Assembly (NCBI RefSeq): GCF_018449575.1
Contig: NZ_JAAVUT010000021.1
Location: 28,153-92,152 of the forward strand
DNA: 64,000 nucleotides
Reading direction: 5' to 3'
Source: Sodalis sp. dw_96
Lineage (GTDB): Bacteria; Pseudomonadota; Gammaproteobacteria; Enterobacterales; Enterobacteriaceae
Within the stretch, counting starts at the first letter, position 1, and the number at the start of each line of letters is the position of its first letter. Below, one piece after another: positions 30,481-39,030 of the stretch. The notes beneath the pieces are model-generated. The model had not been told where the DNA came from. It was given only the letters and a program-made list of their open reading frames with translations, and did not search any database. The position numbers were made by a program, and so were the translations under genes.

Positions 30481-30840
30481 TCAAGAAATACAAAGTTCAG
30501 TCTCTGAGAATGTTCCGAATAAACGTGAACGGCTGGTGCGCCATCTCTGAACATCCAGGTTGTTGATACCGCAGCTGCTGAATAGCGTAAACGTATCATC
30601 CAAGAAAGATTCTACATGATCGGTAAGATCGCTTTCGTTATGATGTTTAAGCTTAAAACTCACCATATAAGAAGCAATATGATCAATTAATTCATTCATC
30701 TGCAAATTTATGGCGGAAGCGGGATCATTAACCCATCCATGGTAACTATCACCAAGGCTGGCAATACCTTCATCATAAAGAGTAGCACAGAGGAATTTTA
30801 GTTGCGCAATATCATGTCTTTTGGGTGAATACTCATCCAT
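30481..30840 (-). CDS. tomB: Hha-associated antitoxin/biofilm regulator TomB (YmoB)
   Basis: Partner of Hha, described as its antitoxin; it promotes oxidation and turnover of Hha. 119 residues against 124 in E. coli; the N-terminus [18 protein letters not shown] is identical to E. coli, and [23 protein letters not shown] and [13 protein letters not shown] are conserved. The C-terminal tail is diverged and shorter (ending TELCIS). It is the upstream gene of the pair. Confidence 0.95.
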   Translation of the reverse strand: MDEYSPKRHDIAQLKFLCATLYDEGIASLGDSYHGWVNDPASAINLQMNELIDHIASYMVSFKLKHHNESDLTDHVESFLDDTFTLFSSCGINNLDVQRWRTSRSRLFGTFSETELCIS

Positions 30841-31479
30841 ATCAGCCCTCCTACCTTAGACAAATTACCTTCATCTTTAAAATCGGCCGGGATTGAGCGG
30901 CTTGTTATCCGTGTCGATTCTTGCGCCCTATTTAAAGATAGAAGATGCAAGTAGTATAGCACAATCAGCTTACATTAACTTACTGTTCGATGCTCGCGCA
31001 ATTTTTATATCGTAGCCGATACCGCTGTACGTGTACAGACCGGGCAATGAACAAGATACCATCAGTACAGTTATGAAGGGAGTGGTAATTCAAGTCGAAA
31101 ACAAATTGCAGGTTACCCTTAAAGTCATTACCCGGCACACCGACAACCAGATAAAAACTCATTTCCACTTCGATATCCTAACAGGTATTTATTATTACCA
31201 TTTATTGCCTGGTTACACACCCTTTATTGCTAAAAAATTATGACAATACGTTGCAAATCAGTCTTAATCACTTAATTTACATAACACTTTAGCTGGATAT
31301 GTTTAGTTTGCCTGAACAAAAGCTACAGCCCCCTTCGGGGCCGAAAGCGATTAACACCGAGGCTGTCGGGAAGCCGCTTAAACTATATAAGGATGATATC
31401 GGGGTATTTCAACCTTAACCGGTAATAAAAAAGGGCCCCAAACAGAGGGCCCCGATAATGACGGCAAGCTTGCCGCGGG
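30841..31479. other. Gene-free stretch between rpmJ2 and tomB
   Basis: 639 bases, AT-rich, containing the tomB promoter (minus strand) near 30850-30960 and the rpmJ2 terminator at the other end. Short frames at 30980-31168 (minus) and 31031-31243 (plus) match nothing I know and overlap each other. At 31324-31366 the sequence can form a branched structure closed by ACAGCC/GGCTGT around a CCCC-TTCG-GGGC hairpin; possible unidentified RNA or remnant. Confidence 0.45.
31429..31460 (-). terminator. Terminator after rpmJ2
   Basis: On the minus strand a GGGGCCC/GGGCCC-type stem with a TCTGTTT loop is followed by TTTTTTA. Confidence 0.75.
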
Positions 31480-31620
31480 CTATTTTTTTCCGCTGCCTCC
31501 CTGGACGGCTTTAAAACGGGGATTGGATTTGCAAATGACATAGATACGTCCGCGACGGCGTACCACTTTACAATCCTTGTGACGGGTTTTGGCCGAACGT
31601 AACGAGCTTAATACCTGCAT
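31480..31620 (-). CDS. rpmJ2: Zinc-independent ribosomal protein L36 paralogue (RpmJ2/YkgO)
   Basis: My translation gives 46 residues, [20 protein letters not shown] and onward through [21 protein letters not shown] to GSGKK, the same length as E. coli YkgO. The zinc-binding Cys/His set of the main L36 is missing, which marks the C-minus paralogue that replaces L36 in zinc starvation. It follows rpmE2 by 14 bases and should be cotranscribed from the Zur-controlled promoter. Confidence 0.93.
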   Translation of the reverse strand: MQVLSSLRSAKTRHKDCKVVRRRGRIYVICKSNPRFKAVQGGSGKK

Positions 31621-31634
31621 GCCGATGCTTTTCC

Positions 31635-31895
31635 TTATGACGGATCTTTGCTGAAAAACCGACCGAAACGTTGGTTAAAGCGCGCCGTACTGCCCTCTTT
31701 ATCCACTATCCTCTGTTTGCCTGTGTAATAGGGATGTGATTCCGACGAGACTTCCACGGTGACATAGGGATAGGTTTTCCCATCTAAATCCAGAGTGCGA
31801 TCGGTTTTTATGGTGGAGCCTATCTTAAAATAGGTATCGGCGCTGGTGTCATGGAATAGCACGGTGCGATAGTCAGGATGGATACCGGGTTTCAT
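31635..31895 (-). CDS. rpmE2: Zinc-independent ribosomal protein L31 paralogue (RpmE2/YkgM)
   Basis: 86 residues, type B L31 lacking the CxxC zinc ribbon ([58 protein letters not shown]). Replaces the zinc-containing L31 when zinc is short, freeing zinc from ribosomes. AGGTGA ribosome site before the ATG; a Zur-type box overlaps the promoter region just upstream. Together with rpmJ2 it forms a zinc-sparing operon. Confidence 0.95.
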   Translation of the reverse strand: MKPGIHPDYRTVLFHDTSADTYFKIGSTIKTDRTLDLDGKTYPYVTVEVSSESHPYYTGKQRIVDKEGSTARFNQRFGRFFSKDPS

Positions 31896-31909
31896 AAATC
31901 ACCTCATAT

Positions 31910-31932
31910 GTTATGTTATATCATAACTATTA
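31910..31932 (-). promoter_or_regulatory. Zur box upstream of rpmE2-rpmJ2
   Basis: Core TGTTATATCATAACT (31914-31928), a near-perfect dyad matching the gamma-proteobacterial Zur consensus TGTTATANTATAACA. It lies 15-35 bases before the rpmE2 start, positioned to repress when zinc is sufficient. Confidence 0.8.
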
Positions 31933-31961
31933 TGCACGGATTTATTCCCAAGTCAAATCAG

Positions 31962-31989
31962 CAAAAAAAAAGGCCGCTTGCGCGGCCTT
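31962..31989 (-). terminator. Terminator after acrB
   Basis: Minus-strand stem AAGGCCGC/GCGGCCTT with a GCAA loop followed by nine T residues. Confidence 0.9.
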
Positions 31990-31998
31990 GGTTAACAC

Positions 31999-34900
31999 TT
32001 AGTCATGGTAGGGATTATCTACCGGTCGGCTAGGTTCGTTTTCATTCTCGGACCGGTTGCCGAAGCGGCGGCGGACCACCACAAAGAATACCGGGACAAA
32101 GAAGATCGCCAGCAGGGTGGCGGTGACCATCCCGCCCATCACGCCGGTACCCACCGCATTCTGCGCGCCCGAACCGGCACCGGTACTGATGGCCAGCGGC
32201 AGCACGCCGAGGATAAAGGCCAGGGAGGTCATCAGAATCGGACGTAGTCGCATACGTACCGCCTCCAATGTCGCTTCCACCAAGCCCTTGCCTTCTTTAT
32301 CCATCAAATCCTTGGCGAATTCGACGATAAGGATGGCGTTCTTCGCCGACAGGCCGATAGTGGTCAGCAGGCCTACCTGGAAGTAGACGTCGTTGGTCAT
32401 CCCGCGCAGGGAGGCGGCTATCAGCGCACCCACCACGCCAAGGGGAACCACCAGCATGACCGCGAACGGAATCGACCAGCTTTCATACAACGCCGCCAGG
32501 CAGAGGAATACCACAATCAGCGATATGGCGTACAAAGCCGGCGCCTGATTGCCGGACAAGCGTTCCTGGTATGAGGTACCCGTCCAACTGTAACTGATGC
32601 CCGCCGGCAGTTTGGCTGCCAACTGTTCCATCAAAATCATAGCCTCGCCGGTACTTCTGCCCGGGGATGCCTCGCCCTGTATTTCCATTGAAGGCAAGCC
32701 GTTATAGCGTTCCAGACGAGGCGAACCGAATTGCCAGTGGCTGGAAGTAAAGGCGGATAAAGGCACCATTGAACCGTTAGTCGCGCGGACAAACCAGTTA
32801 TTGATATCCGTGGGCAACATGCGATACGGCGCGTCACCCTGGACATAAACCTGTTTTACCCGGCCTCGGTCGACGAAGTTATTGACATAGCTACTTCCTA
32901 GCGCCGCACCGATGGTGGTGTTGAGATCGGAGAGAGATACCCCAAGCGCCTGCGCCTTTTCCTGATCAACATCGAGTTTGAATTGCGGAGTATCTTCCAG
33001 TCCGTTGGGCCGTACTCGCGCTAGAAGTTCAGGATGCTGTGCAGCCATGCCGAGCAATTGATTTCGTGCTTCCGTCAATTTATCGTGGCCTAAGCCATTG
33101 TTATCGATCAATTCAAAGTCGAAGCCGGTGGCATTACCCAATTCCGTGATCGGCGGCAGGTTGAACGATAAAACAATGGCGTCCTTGATTTGGGCAAAGG
33201 CAACATTGGCGCGTGCGACAATGGCCGGTACCTTGTTCTCACTACCGCTGCGATGGCCCCAATCCTTGAGGCTGACAAACGCCAGACCGTTATTCTGTCC
33301 CCGCCCGGAGAAACCAAAGCCATTAACGGTAAACACCGAATTGACATTGTCCTTCTCATCTTTCATGAAATGTTCGCTGACCTGATTCAGCACCTGCTGC
33401 GTCCGTTCCTGGGTGGCGCCCACCGGTAACTGGATCATGTTGAGAAATACGCCCTGATCTTCCTCCGGCAGGAATGAAGAGGGCAGTCGAATAAACAGCA
33501 GCGCCATACCCACCACAATCAACAGATAGATGATCAGATAACGGCCGGTGCTGTTCAGTATATGGCCGATACTGTCGGTGTAGTGATTGGAGCTTTGTTC
33601 GAACTTTTTATTAAACCAGCCGAAGAATCCGGTGGTGGTGCCGTGCTCGCCCTTTTTTATCGGCTTCAGCAGGGTGGAACACAGCGCCGGGGTCAGAATC
33701 ATCGCCACCAGCACCGACAATACCATGGCGGAGACGATGGTAATGGAGAACTGACGGTAAATGGCACCGGTGGCGCCGCCGAAGAAAGCCATGGGAACGA
33801 ATACAGCCGACAGCACCAGGGCGATACCTACCAGGGCTCCCTGAATCTGGCTCATGGATTTGCGGGTGGCTTCCTTGGGGCTCAGACCTTCCTCCCCCAT
33901 CACCCGCTCGACGTTTTCCACCACCACGATGGCATCGTCCACCAATAACCCGATGGCCAGCACCATCGCGAACATGGTCAAGGTGTTAATGGAAAAACCG
34001 AAGACGTTCAAGATGGCAAAGGTCCCCAGCAATACCACCGGCACCGCGATGGTGGGAATCAGCGTGGCGCGGAAGTTTTGCAGGAACAGATACATCACCA
34101 GGAATACCAGGATGATTGCTTCCACCAGGGTCTTAACCACTTCCTGAATGGAGATTTTCACAAACGGCGTGGTATCGTAGGGATAAACCACCCGTAAACC
34201 GGCGGGGAAGTTTTGCGATAAACGACTCAGCTCCGATTTTACCGCCGCGGCGGTATCGAGGGCATTGGCGCCGGTGGCCAGCTTGATGGCCAGGCCGGAC
34301 GCCGGTTTGCCGTTAAACTGCGCAATGACGTTATAGTTTTGCCCCCCCAGTTCTATTCTCGCCACATCCCTGAGGCGCACCTGCGATCCGTCCGGATTGA
34401 CTTTCAGCAGGATGTTGCCGAATTCCTGCACGCTGGTGAGCTGGGTTTGTACGATGATCGAGGCGTTTAACTGCTGGCCTTTGATGGCGGGAGAACCGCC
34501 CAACTGCCCGGCGGCAATCTGGCTGTTTTGCACCGTCAGCGCATTGATAACATCCACCGGCGTCAGCGCGAAGTTATTCAATTTGCTCGGATCCAGCCAG
34601 ACACGCATGGCATACAGCGAGCCGAACAAGGTGAAATCCCCCACGCCCTCGGTCCGGCTGATGGGATCCTGTATATGGGATCCCACGTAGTCGGATATAT
34701 CCTGCTGGGTCATGTTGGGGTCGTCGCTGATGAATCCGGCCACCATCAAAAAGCTGGAGCTGGCTTTCTGGATTCTTACCCCTTGATCCTGCACTTCCTG
34801 CGGCAATAACGGCATCGCCAGCTGCAGTTTGTTCTGCGTCTGCACCTGGGCGATATCCGGATTGACGCCGGAGTCGAACGTGAGGGTAATCTGCACCGTA

Positions 34901-35157
34901 CCGGATGAGTCGCTGTTGGACGACATATACAGCAGGTGATCGATACCGCTCATATTCTGTTCGATAACCTGGGTAACAGTATTTTGCGCCGTGGTCGCAT
35001 CGGCGCCCGGATAGGTCGCCGTGATTTGTATGGATGGCGGCGCAATTGCCGGATATTGCTCGATGGGCAGCTTCAAGATGGAAAGCGCGCCCGCGAGCAT
35101 AAGAATAATGGCAATCACCCATGCAAAGATGGGTCGATCTATGAAGAACTTAGCCAT
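31999..35157 (-). CDS. acrB: Multidrug efflux RND pump AcrB
   Basis: Inner-membrane trimeric proton/drug antiporter of the AcrAB-TolC efflux system. 1052 residues against 1049. Twelve membrane helices and two large periplasmic loops; the proton-relay Asp pair is in [18 protein letters not shown] (TM4), with the partner Lys in [15 protein letters not shown] (TM10). N-terminus [20 protein letters not shown] is typical. It follows acrA by 18 bases. Confidence 0.97.
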   Translation of the reverse strand: MAKFFIDRPIFAWVIAIILMLAGALSILKLPIEQYPAIAPPSIQITATYPGADATTAQNTVTQVIEQNMSGIDHLLYMSSNSDSSGTVQITLTFDSGVNPDIAQVQTQNKLQLAMPLLPQEVQDQGVRIQKASSSFLMVAGFISDDPNMTQQDISDYVGSHIQDPISRTEGVGDFTLFGSLYAMRVWLDPSKLNNFALTPVDVINALTVQNSQIAAGQLGGSPAIKGQQLNASIIVQTQLTSVQEFGNILLKVNPDGSQVRLRDVARIELGGQNYNVIAQFNGKPASGLAIKLATGANALDTAAAVKSELSRLSQNFPAGLRVVYPYDTTPFVKISIQEVVKTLVEAIILVFLVMYLFLQNFRATLIPTIAVPVVLLGTFAILNVFGFSINTLTMFAMVLAIGLLVDDAIVVVENVERVMGEEGLSPKEATRKSMSQIQGALVGIALVLSAVFVPMAFFGGATGAIYRQFSITIVSAMVLSVLVAMILTPALCSTLLKPIKKGEHGTTTGFFGWFNKKFEQSSNHYTDSIGHILNSTGRYLIIYLLIVVGMALLFIRLPSSFLPEEDQGVFLNMIQLPVGATQERTQQVLNQVSEHFMKDEKDNVNSVFTVNGFGFSGRGQNNGLAFVSLKDWGHRSGSENKVPAIVARANVAFAQIKDAIVLSFNLPPITELGNATGFDFELIDNNGLGHDKLTEARNQLLGMAAQHPELLARVRPNGLEDTPQFKLDVDQEKAQALGVSLSDLNTTIGAALGSSYVNNFVDRGRVKQVYVQGDAPYRMLPTDINNWFVRATNGSMVPLSAFTSSHWQFGSPRLERYNGLPSMEIQGEASPGRSTGEAMILMEQLAAKLPAGISYSWTGTSYQERLSGNQAPALYAISLIVVFLCLAALYESWSIPFAVMLVVPLGVVGALIAASLRGMTNDVYFQVGLLTTIGLSAKNAILIVEFAKDLMDKEGKGLVEATLEAVRMRLRPILMTSLAFILGVLPLAISTGAGSGAQNAVGTGVMGGMVTATLLAIFFVPVFFVVVRRRFGNRSENENEPSRPVDNPYHD

Positions 35158-35175
35158 GTGGTTTATCCGTTCCTA

Positions 35176-36372
35176 TTAAGACTTGCTGGCATTTTCAGGC
35201 TGTGGTTGTGCCGGTTTTTGTTCGTCTGCGGTTGCCTCTTTTGCCGTAACCTGCGCTCCCGGTCTTACCTTTTGCAGGCCGGTGACGATGACGCGATCCC
35301 CTTCCTGTAAACCGGCGGTCACCAGCCATTGATCGCCAATGGCCTGCGGCGCGGTGATCTGACGTACGGCAACCTTATTGTCCGGGCCAACTACCATGGC
35401 GGTGGCATTGCCGCGCGGGTCATGGGTTATGCCTTGTTGCGGAACCAGCAGCGCGCCGTCGTTTACCCCTTCGTCAAGACGGGCGCGGACAAACATGCCG
35501 GGCAGCAGGGAGAGCTGCGGGTTGGGGAATATGGCGCGCAGGGTAATGGACCCGGTGGTTTCATCCACGGTGACGTCTGAGAATTCCAACGTACCGCTTT
35601 GTGCATAAACGCTGCCATCTTCCATCAGGAGGCGCACGGTGGCCTTACCGTTTTGCTGCTTCAGCGTGCCGTTCGCCAGTTCCTGTTTTAACCGCGTATA
35701 GTCATTGCTCGATTGAGTCACATCCACATACATGGGATTCAATTGCTGCACGGTAGCCATGGCGGTGGTTTGAGCATTGGTGACCAACGCGCCTTCGGTA
35801 TAGGCGGATTTGCCGATACGGCCGCTGATGGGGGAGGTGACGCGGGTATAGGCCAGGTTGATGCGAGCGGACTCCAGTGAGGCCTTGGCCGCTACCACCG
35901 CGGCATTGTCCTGACGCATGGTGGCCACTGCCGTATCGTAATCCTGTTTGCTGACAAAATTGGTCGGTAGCAGTTTTTGATACCGGTCGACGGTGACCTT
36001 GGCGATAGCCGCGTTTGCCTGCGCTTGAGCCAGGGTCCCGTTGGCGTTGTCATAGGCGGCCTGGTAAGTCGCCGGGTCGATTTGATAGAGCGATACTCCG
36101 GCCTGCACGTCGCTGCCTTCGACAAAATTCCGCTTCAATATAATGCCGTTGACCTGAGGGCGGACTTCGGCAACACGGAACGCGGTGGTACGGCCGGGTA
36201 GATCTGTTGTGACATTCAATGATTGTTTTTTTACCGTCACCACATTCACTTCCGGGGCCTGTTGCTGATTACCTGCCTGTTTAGCATCCTTATTGTCACA
36301 TCCAACAAGAATAAAGCTGCCTGAGAGCATCAGAACGGCTGCCAGAGGCAAAATCCCTCTGTTTTTGATCAT
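35176..36372 (-). CDS. acrA: Efflux pump periplasmic adaptor AcrA
   Basis: Lipoprotein membrane-fusion protein linking AcrB to TolC. 398 residues against 397. Lipobox LVGC with acylated Cys25; barrel-sandwich/lipoyl halves (PGRTTAFRVAEVRPQVNGII and SPISGRIGKSAYTEGALV) around the alpha hairpin. I take the ATG at 36372 (TTGAGG ribosome site); the in-frame TTG upstream is that ribosome site itself. Divergent from acrR, with the shared operator between. Confidence 0.96.
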   Translation of the reverse strand: MIKNRGILPLAAVLMLSGSFILVGCDNKDAKQAGNQQQAPEVNVVTVKKQSLNVTTDLPGRTTAFRVAEVRPQVNGIILKRNFVEGSDVQAGVSLYQIDPATYQAAYDNANGTLAQAQANAAIAKVTVDRYQKLLPTNFVSKQDYDTAVATMRQDNAAVVAAKASLESARINLAYTRVTSPISGRIGKSAYTEGALVTNAQTTAMATVQQLNPMYVDVTQSSNDYTRLKQELANGTLKQQNGKATVRLLMEDGSVYAQSGTLEFSDVTVDETTGSITLRAIFPNPQLSLLPGMFVRARLDEGVNDGALLVPQQGITHDPRGNATAMVVGPDNKVAVRQITAPQAIGDQWLVTAGLQEGDRVIVTGLQKVRPGAQVTAKEATADEQKPAQPQPENASKS

Positions 36373-36470
36373 AGTAAACCTCAAGAGTCCGATTTTAAAA
36401 AATTAAAGTTGATCAACTGATCACAAGCCTGCAAACCTATTGCTGCGTAACAATTAGCCTTATGCTATGT

Positions 36471-36494
36471 TACATACATTCGTGAATGTATGTA
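36471..36494. promoter_or_regulatory. AcrR operator in the acrA/acrR intergenic region
   Basis: 24-base inverted repeat with arms TACATACATT (36471-36480) and AATGTATGTA (36485-36494) around CGTG. The E. coli AcrR operator is the same except for one central base. It should repress both acrAB and acrR. Confidence 0.95.
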
Positions 36495-36521
36495 AATCTA
36501 AAGACCTCTAAAAAAAGCGCC

Positions 36522-37169
36522 ATGGCACGAAAAACCAAACTACAGGCTCTGGAAACCCGGCAACACATTTTAGACGCCGCTGTCCATGAATTCTCCCGGC
36601 GTGGCGTCTCCGTCACGTCGTTAACCGATATCGCGACGGTGGCGGGGGTGACCCGTGGTGCTATTTATTGGCATTTCAAGAATAAAGTCGAGTTATTTAA
36701 TGAGATTTGGCATAACGCCGAATCAAAGATTCATGCGTTGGAGCTTGAGTATCAGGCAAAATTTCCCGATGATCCACTCCATGTGTTAACTGAGACATTG
36801 ATTTACATTCTGGAGTCCACCGTTTCCAATACAGAATGGCGCGCCCTGATGGAAATTGTATTTCATAAATGTGAATTTGTCGGAGAAATGGCCATGTTCC
36901 AGGACGTACGTAAAGGATTGTATGCCGAATGCTACGAACGGATCGAGGACGTTCTCAAGCGGTGTATTGCCTGCGGACAATTGCCGGAGGATTTACACTG
37001 CCGCCGCGCCGCGATTATGCTGCGGGCCTATATGACCGGGCTGATGGAGAACTGGCTGTTCGTGCCGGGGACTTTCGACCTGCAGGGCGGCTCCCGCGTC
37101 CTGGTGGCGGTGCTCATCGATATGCTACGGCTCAGCCCCAGCTTGCGCCACGCGCCGGCATTAGCATGA
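36522..37169 (+). CDS. acrR: TetR-family repressor AcrR
   Basis: Drug-sensing repressor of acrAB and of itself. 215 residues, equal to E. coli, from [20 protein letters not shown]. The TetR helix-turn-helix [25 protein letters not shown] is at about 32-56; the C-terminal ligand domain includes [16 protein letters not shown]. An upstream in-frame start (36486) would place the N-terminus inside the operator, so I reject it. The 3-prime end overlaps ybaM on the other strand by 9 bases. E. coli has mscK after acrR; it is absent here. Confidence 0.96.
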   Translation: MARKTKLQALETRQHILDAAVHEFSRRGVSVTSLTDIATVAGVTRGAIYWHFKNKVELFNEIWHNAESKIHALELEYQAKFPDDPLHVLTETLIYILESTVSNTEWRALMEIVFHKCEFVGEMAMFQDVRKGLYAECYERIEDVLKRCIACGQLPEDLHCRRAAIMLRAYMTGLMENWLFVPGTFDLQGGSRVLVAVLIDMLRLSPSLRHAPALA

Positions 37170-37325
37170 GGGTTTATCTTCGTCCCGGCGGTGCTTTCGC
37201 TGGTAATCTTTTTTAACAATTTCCAGCGCCGCCAGAACCAGCTCCGGTTCCACGTCATTGCTTTCCAGCAGCATAATCAAATCAACCGCTAATTTAACCT
37301 CTGGGGACTCATCTTCAAGTGCCAC
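37161..37325 (-). CDS. ybaM: YbaM family small protein (DUF2496)
   Basis: Small cytosolic protein of unknown function; 54 residues by my translation, matching E. coli YbaM (53): [20 protein letters not shown] followed by [20 protein letters not shown] and a Lys/Arg-rich tail. It begins with GTG at 37325, with GGGAGAGG seven bases before, and no ATG fits. It lies just upstream of the acrR 3-prime end in the opposite orientation, and next to priC as in E. coli. Confidence 0.88.
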   Translation of the reverse strand: MALEDESPEVKLAVDLIMLLESNDVEPELVLAALEIVKKDYQRKHRRDEDKPSC

Positions 37326-37447
37326 TGTCCTCTCCCGCAAACTTAGCCACGCCGGATAAAATAGAGAGTATAGATGAGATTGATAACATGCTAAATAGTA
37401 AGCATATCATTAATGACGGCCACCCATTCCTGGGCTCAACCCGAGGC

Positions 37448-37990
37448 TCAACCGGTAGTCCCCCCGTTTTCACGGCGCTCAATCAGTTTCTCAATGCGCG
37501 TCAGCGCTTGTCGACAACGGGTAAGGCGGCCTTCCAGAGCGGCGATTTCCTGTTGCAACTGATGCTGACGCACCCTGTCGTCGCTATTTTGCCGCAGACT
37601 TTCCCGATCGCGGATAAGCGTCATTAACCGGCGTTCATAATCCTGATGTTCCGCCAGCTTGATATACTCATCCACCGGCCCGGCAACCTGAGGCTGCCGG
37701 CGGCGTAAATCCAGAGTGGCCAGTTCGCGCGCCAGCGCGGTCATTTGATCCACCAACCGTTGCGCCAACCAGGCAACCTGTTCGGTTCGTCCCTGTTCCG
37801 CCGTTTGCGTCAGGCGCTGCAGCGTCAGCCTGCTCTCGGCCAGGTAATCCGCCAACCCTGTGCCACGGCTTTGAAAAAGCTTATGATCAAAGCGGGACTG
37901 GGTTGCGTCGTTGTGGCCGCTGTCATCGATGCGGGTGGCCAGCGCATCCAGCTGCAAGCTTAATGCATTGATAAACTTAGGTGATTGCAC
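37448..37990 (-). CDS. priC: Primosomal replication protein N'' (PriC)
   Basis: Replication-restart protein that loads DnaB at stalled forks lacking a nascent leading strand, in the Rep-linked pathway. 180 residues against 175. Conserved features are SRFDHKLFQSRGT, VAWLAQRLVDQM, HQDYERRLMTLIRDR and the C-terminal RLTRCRQALTRIEKLIE. The start is GTG at 37990, with AGG upstream; there is no better ATG. Fairly diverged, as is usual for PriC. Confidence 0.9.
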   Translation of the reverse strand: MQSPKFINALSLQLDALATRIDDSGHNDATQSRFDHKLFQSRGTGLADYLAESRLTLQRLTQTAEQGRTEQVAWLAQRLVDQMTALARELATLDLRRRQPQVAGPVDEYIKLAEHQDYERRLMTLIRDRESLRQNSDDRVRQHQLQQEIAALEGRLTRCRQALTRIEKLIERRENGGTTG

Positions 37991-38347
37991 GCCGATTACC
38001 TGTTGATGATTAACTATTTACCGTAAGACGCAATATTAACGCGCCCGCTTCGGTCATGCACGGTGTTAACCGCCTGTGGTAAAAAAACTGTTTTCTCTGT
38101 AAGGTAATTAAATGCCAATGGTGGCAAAATTACTGTGACCATCATGTTCCGTCCAGGTTGATGTGAAACAATAAAAGACCAAATGACGGTGCGTCGATGT
38201 TGCATATTTTTGCCGGTTTGCATAAATTTTAGCGCTTTCGTGCGCGGTATTTCCTGCCAGTCCATGATAGCCGGAGCGTTACTGTCGGCGGGCTGGTTTT
38301 GTATGTCCGCGCGGAATGTGATTTCAAAAGTTTCAGGCGCATATATT
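37991..38347. other. Gene-free region between priC and apt
   Basis: 357 bases between divergent priC and apt. E. coli has ybaN here; I find no ybaN-like frame. Open frames in both directions match nothing. The region must contain both promoters; I cannot place them with confidence. Confidence 0.45.
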
Positions 38348-38899
38348 ATGACCGCGATGGACCTACAGCTCGAACTTATTAAAAATAGTATCAAAACAAT
38401 CCCCGATTACCCTAAACCAGGCATTTTTTTTCGGGATATTACCAGCCTGCTGGAACATCCCGAGGCGTATGCCGACAGTATTCAACTGATGGCTGATCAT
38501 TATCGGGACAAAGGGCTGACCAAAGTGGTCGGTACGGAAGCCCGCGGATTTTTGTTCGGCGCTCCGGTGGCGCTGGCGCTTGGGTTGGGATTTGTGCCGG
38601 TGCGCAAGCCCGGCAAGCTTCCCCGCGCGACGCTGAGCGAAAGTTATGAACTGGAATACGGCGTGGATACGCTGGAAATCCATCAGGACGCCATCACGCC
38701 GCGAGACAAGGTGCTGGTGGTGGATGATTTGCTGGCCACCGGCGGCACCATCGAAGCGACGGTTAAACTCATCCGCCGGCTGGGCGGCGAGGTCCATGAC
38801 GCGGCGTTTGTGATTAATCTGGCGGATCTCGGCGGCGAGGCGCGTCTCAAGCGCATGGCGGTAGAGAGTTTCAGTCTGGTGGTCTTCCCCGGCCACTGA
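38348..38899 (+). CDS. apt: Adenine phosphoribosyltransferase
   Basis: Purine salvage: adenine plus PRPP to AMP. 183 residues, equal to E. coli. The PRPP-binding motif is [16 protein letters not shown]; other blocks are [35 protein letters not shown] and [12 protein letters not shown]. The frame extends upstream to 38183, but the ATG at 38348 ([16 protein letters not shown]) matches the family start. It precedes dnaX as in E. coli. Confidence 0.96.
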   Translation: MTAMDLQLELIKNSIKTIPDYPKPGIFFRDITSLLEHPEAYADSIQLMADHYRDKGLTKVVGTEARGFLFGAPVALALGLGFVPVRKPGKLPRATLSESYELEYGVDTLEIHQDAITPRDKVLVVDDLLATGGTIEATVKLIRRLGGEVHDAAFVINLADLGGEARLKRMAVESFSLVVFPGH

Positions 38900-38902
38900 T
38901 TC

Positions 38903-38964
38903 ATATACCCGATGACTTTCACGTTGCAGCCAACACAGCCGCGACGTTAAAATGATGGGTATAT
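38903..38964. repeat. Short ERIC-like palindrome between apt and dnaX
   Basis: 62 bases with ends ATATACCC (38903-38910) and GGGTATAT (38957-38964) and ERIC-like flanking sequence (GTTGCAGCCAACACAGC), but lacking the central ERIC palindrome. Best read as an internally deleted ERIC derivative; it can form a hairpin in an apt-dnaX transcript. Confidence 0.6.
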
Positions 38965-39030
38965 CAGTCTCGCGCTACGGTGCGGGGCTGTGTTAGCATG
39001 ATCTCCTGTTCACCGACTTTTTCGCGACCC

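Noticed and set aside
30980..31243. Two overlapping short frames (62 and 70 codons) between rpmJ2 and tomB
   Set aside because: They overlap on opposite strands, match nothing I know and lack convincing ribosome sites.
38183..38347. Upstream extension of Apt
   Set aside because: The 55 extra residues have no homology and the ATG at 38348 matches the E. coli start exactly.
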